Positions 32,334-34,959 of a DNA stretch of 34,959 nt are shown here, piece after piece (within the stretch, counting starts at the first letter, position 1; every line of letters begins with the position of its first letter). The DNA comes from Clostridia bacterium. Its GTDB lineage: Bacteria > Bacillota_A > Clostridia > Christensenellales > Aristaeellaceae. A model generated the notes under the pieces. The model was not told where the DNA came from. It saw only the letters and a list, made by a program, of their open reading frames with translations, and made no database searches. The stretch is from assembly GCA_017938645.1 (NCBI GenBank), contig JAGBBE010000198.1, forward strand, positions 1 through 34,959. The letters run 5' to 3'. The translations under genes and the position numbers were made by a program.

Positions 32334-34778
32334 ATGAAGGAGATCAACGGCACCATAACGCTTGCCTTTGTCGAAGAGGACAACCGTCAGCGCATCATTT
32401 TCCGCGTGATCCCGCTTTGCACCCGCGAGGGCAGCACTTTTCACGGCGGTGCGGAAGAGTTCCCTGATGAAGGCAGCTTGCGCATTGTTCCCGACAAGCG
32501 GGAGCAGAGCACCTTTAAAGAAAGAATGCGCGAGATCAACGGTCTGTGCGTCATCACGCTCAACAGCGACGGCAAGGAACTGATGAAGGTCCGCCAGAAC
32601 CGCAATTACGCTCCCGATCAGGGTGAAAAGAACCAGTTTGCCATTTATTCCGACGTTGTGTGCGAGTTTAACGAGGATGGCTGCTTTGAAGTGGTTCAGT
32701 CCCTGAACGACGCTGCTTCCGCCATGACCGCCCGCGTGCTCATCCAGAAGGACAAGATGCTCTATGGCCCGGTTGCCAAACAGGAGGCACAGAGTATGTC
32801 CATGGACAGCCTCAAGCCCTTCGGCAACGACCGCTATCTGCTTCATACCATCGAAGCACCGCAGGTGGGCAAGCATCTGATCTGCTGGGATCCCGAAGCC
32901 ACGCTTAACTGGCGTCAGCGCCGCAACAGCCTGCGCCGCCGCGACCGCGGAAATGCTCCTGCTGAGGAGAACGTCGAAGTAAAGACCGAAGCGCCTGTGG
33001 CTGCCGAATCCAAAAAGGCCGAAGAAAAGCCGCGCCGCGAGAAGGCAGAAAAACCTCTCAAGAAGGCTGACAATCAGCCCAAGGCTGAAGAAAAGCCTGA
33101 AAAAACCGAAAAGGCAGAGAAGCCTGAGAAGACAGAAAAGCCCGAGAAGCAGCGAAAGCCTGAAAAGCAGCACAAGACCGAGGAAAAGCCTGCTCCCAAG
33201 GCCGAGGAAAAGGAAACCGAGGCGCTGCCCATCGGTACGCATCTGGACATCCTTGACAGCGCGCTTCCCTTTGAGCAGCAGATTTCCCGTCTGGCTCAGC
33301 CTTTGAGCGAGACGGCCAACCGTCTGACCGGAGATACGGCCCCTGTTGTGGAGGAAGAAATTCCTGAGGTAGTTGCTCATTTCAACGGCACGCCTCTGAC
33401 CAAAAACAGCGGCAAGCCCATCCGCATCAAGACCAAGCCTGAAAACGTACATCAGGTCGTCGAACAGCAGCTTGCCGGCCAGCGCAGCGAGACCATGGCT
33501 TCCGAAATGGGCGCCGGCGCCTACGGCATGATCGCCAATCCCATTGAAAACCTGCGCATGTGCATGGAATATGTGTGGCAGAACGCTGACATGCGCGACC
33601 AGGCGCTGGAAATGCTTCTTGGCAACGAAGCCTTCACTGCCGATGTTGCAACGGCTCTGCGTCAGGGCGGCATGAACCTGCAGGCTGCCGCAGCCGCGCA
33701 GGAACAGCTGGCCGAAATCGAGGCGGAACGCATCAGCCTGCTGATGGAGCTGGAGCAGGCCAAGGAAAGCAACAAGAAATTCCGCGAACAGATCGTCGCC
33801 TCCGTTGCTCAGAAGAAGCGCGATGAGGTCGAACGTCTCAAGAATGAGGTCAAGCATCTGGAGGCTACCTGCAAGAAGCTCTCCGAGACCGCCAAGACCA
33901 TCAGCCAGAGCAATGCCAAACAGCTGAGCGATTTTGTATCCGCCAAGCTGACCGGAATGGCTTCTACCGACGGCGAGCGCGTGACCCTCAGCCCTGTGAT
34001 CGGCCACGAATACACCCGTCATGAGCTGGCTGAACAGCTGCGTGTACGCCTGAATGAGCGCGGTTTCAGCATTAACGAAGATGAGGCCATGAGCCTTTTG
34101 ATCAGCTTTGCGCTGTACGACTGCGTTTGCCTGAAGGCGCGCACGATGCAGGACGCCCGCGCTTTTGCGGACACGATTCTGGAAAGCTTCGGTCTGCAGA
34201 GTGTTTCCGCTGTTGTTCATCAGGGCGCGCATGTGGAAGTATTCTCCCTGCTGGAGGAAAAGGCAAGCCGCACACCTACTGTAACCGTACAGCCCTATGG
34301 CACGGAAGCGATTGCGGTTTATGGTCACAAGACCATCTATCTGGCCGATGAGAGCATGATTTCTTCCAATGAAGAAACGCTCATGCCCATCCCCGTCATT
34401 CAGACTCCTGCCGCACTGCTGAGCACCTTTGGCCGTCCTGAAGAACGTGAGATGATGGCTCCTGCAGCGTTGAGCGCCTTTGCTCACATTCGCAGCGATT
34501 CCCATCCTATGCTCAGCGAGGCCGAAAAATGGTTCTCTGACCTCAAACGTGCTCTGAGCCAGGAGGAAGTTGTGGTTCCCGAAGCGCTGTATGCCTGCAT
34601 GCGCCGCTTCATCGAGGTTGCTACACGCAAGGTTCGCGGCGGTTTCCTGGCCGCTGCCGACACCGCTGTGTGTCACTGGATTGTGCCGCTTCTGATGCTC
34701 AAAAAGTGTGAAAGCGCTCAGGTAGTCAGCGCGCTGGCTGGTCTGCCCAGAACGCTGGAGCAACTTGGAGTACGGTGA
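32334..34778 (+). CDS. Unrecognised 814-residue cytoplasmic protein with charged linker and coiled coil
   Basis: I do not recognise this protein. It has no signal peptide or membrane segment. Residues 1 to about 190 look globular and beta-rich (GTITLAFVEEDNRQRIIF at the start). A basic patch WRQRRNSLRRRDR (about 198-210) leads into a Lys/Glu/Pro-rich low-complexity linker (about 209-297). A second folded stretch follows, then a long coiled coil (about 452-534), then a C-terminal domain of about 270 residues (RHELAEQLRVRLNERGFSIN onward). The last part vaguely recalls McrB-type AAA proteins in layout, but no Walker A or B motif is present. AAGGGG lies 11 bases before the ATG, a loose spacing. 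It is divergent from the SH3b/PG-binding gene. The architecture suggests a scaffold or adaptor. Confidence 0.75.
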   Translation: MKEINGTITLAFVEEDNRQRIIFRVIPLCTREGSTFHGGAEEFPDEGSLRIVPDKREQSTFKERMREINGLCVITLNSDGKELMKVRQNRNYAPDQGEKNQFAIYSDVVCEFNEDGCFEVVQSLNDAASAMTARVLIQKDKMLYGPVAKQEAQSMSMDSLKPFGNDRYLLHTIEAPQVGKHLICWDPEATLNWRQRRNSLRRRDRGNAPAEENVEVKTEAPVAAESKKAEEKPRREKAEKPLKKADNQPKAEEKPEKTEKAEKPEKTEKPEKQRKPEKQHKTEEKPAPKAEEKETEALPIGTHLDILDSALPFEQQISRLAQPLSETANRLTGDTAPVVEEEIPEVVAHFNGTPLTKNSGKPIRIKTKPENVHQVVEQQLAGQRSETMASEMGAGAYGMIANPIENLRMCMEYVWQNADMRDQALEMLLGNEAFTADVATALRQGGMNLQAAAAAQEQLAEIEAERISLLMELEQAKESNKKFREQIVASVAQKKRDEVERLKNEVKHLEATCKKLSETAKTISQSNAKQLSDFVSAKLTGMASTDGERVTLSPVIGHEYTRHELAEQLRVRLNERGFSINEDEAMSLLISFALYDCVCLKARTMQDARAFADTILESFGLQSVSAVVHQGAHVEVFSLLEEKASRTPTVTVQPYGTEAIAVYGHKTIYLADESMISSNEETLMPIPVIQTPAALLSTFGRPEEREMMAPAALSAFAHIRSDSHPMLSEAEKWFSDLKRALSQEEVVVPEALYACMRRFIEVATRKVRGGFLAAADTAVCHWIVPLLMLKKCESAQVVSALAGLPRTLEQLGVR

Positions 34779-34796
34779 TACATTGAGATTTTTTAT

Positions 34797-34826
34797 TGAA
34801 AAAGCGCCGGAGAAATCCGGCGCTTC
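34797..34826 (-). terminator. Terminator-like hairpin at the right end, oriented for the minus strand
   Basis: AAGCGCCGGA (34802-34811), GAAA, TCCGGCGCTT (34816-34825). On the minus strand the stem is followed by TTTTTC; on the plus strand there is no T-run. It implies a minus-strand gene further right, convergent with the 814-residue protein, or it may act weakly in both directions. Confidence 0.65.
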
Positions 34827-34837
34827 AGACTGTCAAA

Positions 34838-34869
34838 GAAGCCACTTTGCCGTGTAGCAAAGTGGCTTC
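34838..34869. repeat. 13-bp hairpin near the right edge
   Basis: GAAGCCACTTTGC (34838-34850), loop CGTGTA, GCAAAGTGGCTTC (34857-34869), a perfect stem. Two minus-strand frames are open from the edge (stops at 34825-34827 and 34868-34870), but neither gives a recognisable protein. A further short inverted repeat CATCCAC-TT-GTGGATG lies at 34903-34918. No gene can be assigned in 34779-34959. Confidence 0.5.
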
Positions 34870-34959
34870 AATCATGTGAAAAATCGAAGAAACAAGCAAG
34901 AGCATCCACTTGTGGATGGCGAGCTTTTTCAGATTTAGCGCAGTGAATTTGAGCTTCAC

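Noticed and set aside
32268..34763. Minus-strand open frame of 831 codons opposite the 814-residue protein
   Set aside because: Because the sense protein is unrecognised I considered the reverse frame seriously. The plus strand has a promoter, ribosome site, sensible charged linker and coiled coil, and the minus translation is rich in Leu/Phe/Gly without a family match, so the plus frame is favoured.
34825..34959. Possible 3' end of a minus-strand gene at the right edge
   Set aside because: Forty-four open codons with no recognisable sequence, a second frame also open, and a 13-bp hairpin inside; too little to call a gene.

Overview
The window is about 35 kb from a moderately GC-rich (mid-50s %, estimated by eye) spore-forming Firmicute, most likely class Clostridia. 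The evidence is the sporulation genes spoIIID, spoVFA and spoVFB, the spoIIID-mbl gene order known from Bacillus, strong AGGAGG-type ribosome binding sites, SH3b-type wall proteins and vegetative TTGACA/TATAAT-like promoters. I cannot place it to genus. It looks like ordinary chromosome: no rRNA, tRNA, IS element, prophage or CRISPR array was seen.

Layout, left to right. (1) 1-4644, plus strand: 3' part of valS, then a divergent Ham1/RdgB-like gene overlapping rsmH, followed by rsmI. RsmH and RsmI modify the same 16S rRNA base. (2) 4691-5798, minus strand: a two-gene (split) chromate-transporter-type system. (3) 5889-11915, plus strand: an aromatic amino acid operon, aroF-tyrA-aroB-pheA-aroEK(fusion)-aroQ. 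It is preceded by a promoter, a 29-codon leader peptide with a Tyr/Phe run (YFFYFSFTF) and an intrinsic terminator. This is the architecture of ribosome-mediated attenuation, and it is the most striking regulatory feature here. (4) 11923-15193, minus strand: spoIIID, an MreB/Mbl protein, an MFS transporter and a HAD phosphatase. A sigma-E-like promoter lies upstream of spoIIID. (5) 15468-20364, plus strand: a strong promoter and a 1,581-residue secreted protein with two SH3b domains, about six Ig-like repeats and a run of five 78-bp acidic repeats. (6) 20428-24763, plus strand: a YkvI-like membrane protein, a GH65-like protein that has lost the catalytic segments, then the dipicolinate synthase genes spoVFA-spoVFB. 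The spoVFA ribosome binding site sits inside a terminator-like hairpin. (7) 24799-30664, plus strand: a secreted DUF3298-type protein, an FtsK/SpoIIIE translocase, and a class II aldolase + MtnA pair that suggests salvage of methylthioribose or deoxyribose phosphates. (8) 30669-34778: two divergent genes. One is a secreted SH3b/peptidoglycan-binding protein with a Cys/His-rich C-terminal domain. The other is an 814-residue coiled-coil protein I do not recognise. The last 180 bases hold hairpins and no assignable gene.

The main functional themes are aromatic amino acid synthesis under one leader, spore formation, and the cell surface. The best candidates for something undescribed are the Phe/Tyr leader attenuator in a Firmicute, the catalytically stripped GH65-like gene beside the dipicolinate genes, the hairpin over the spoVFA start, and the unrecognised 814-residue protein.
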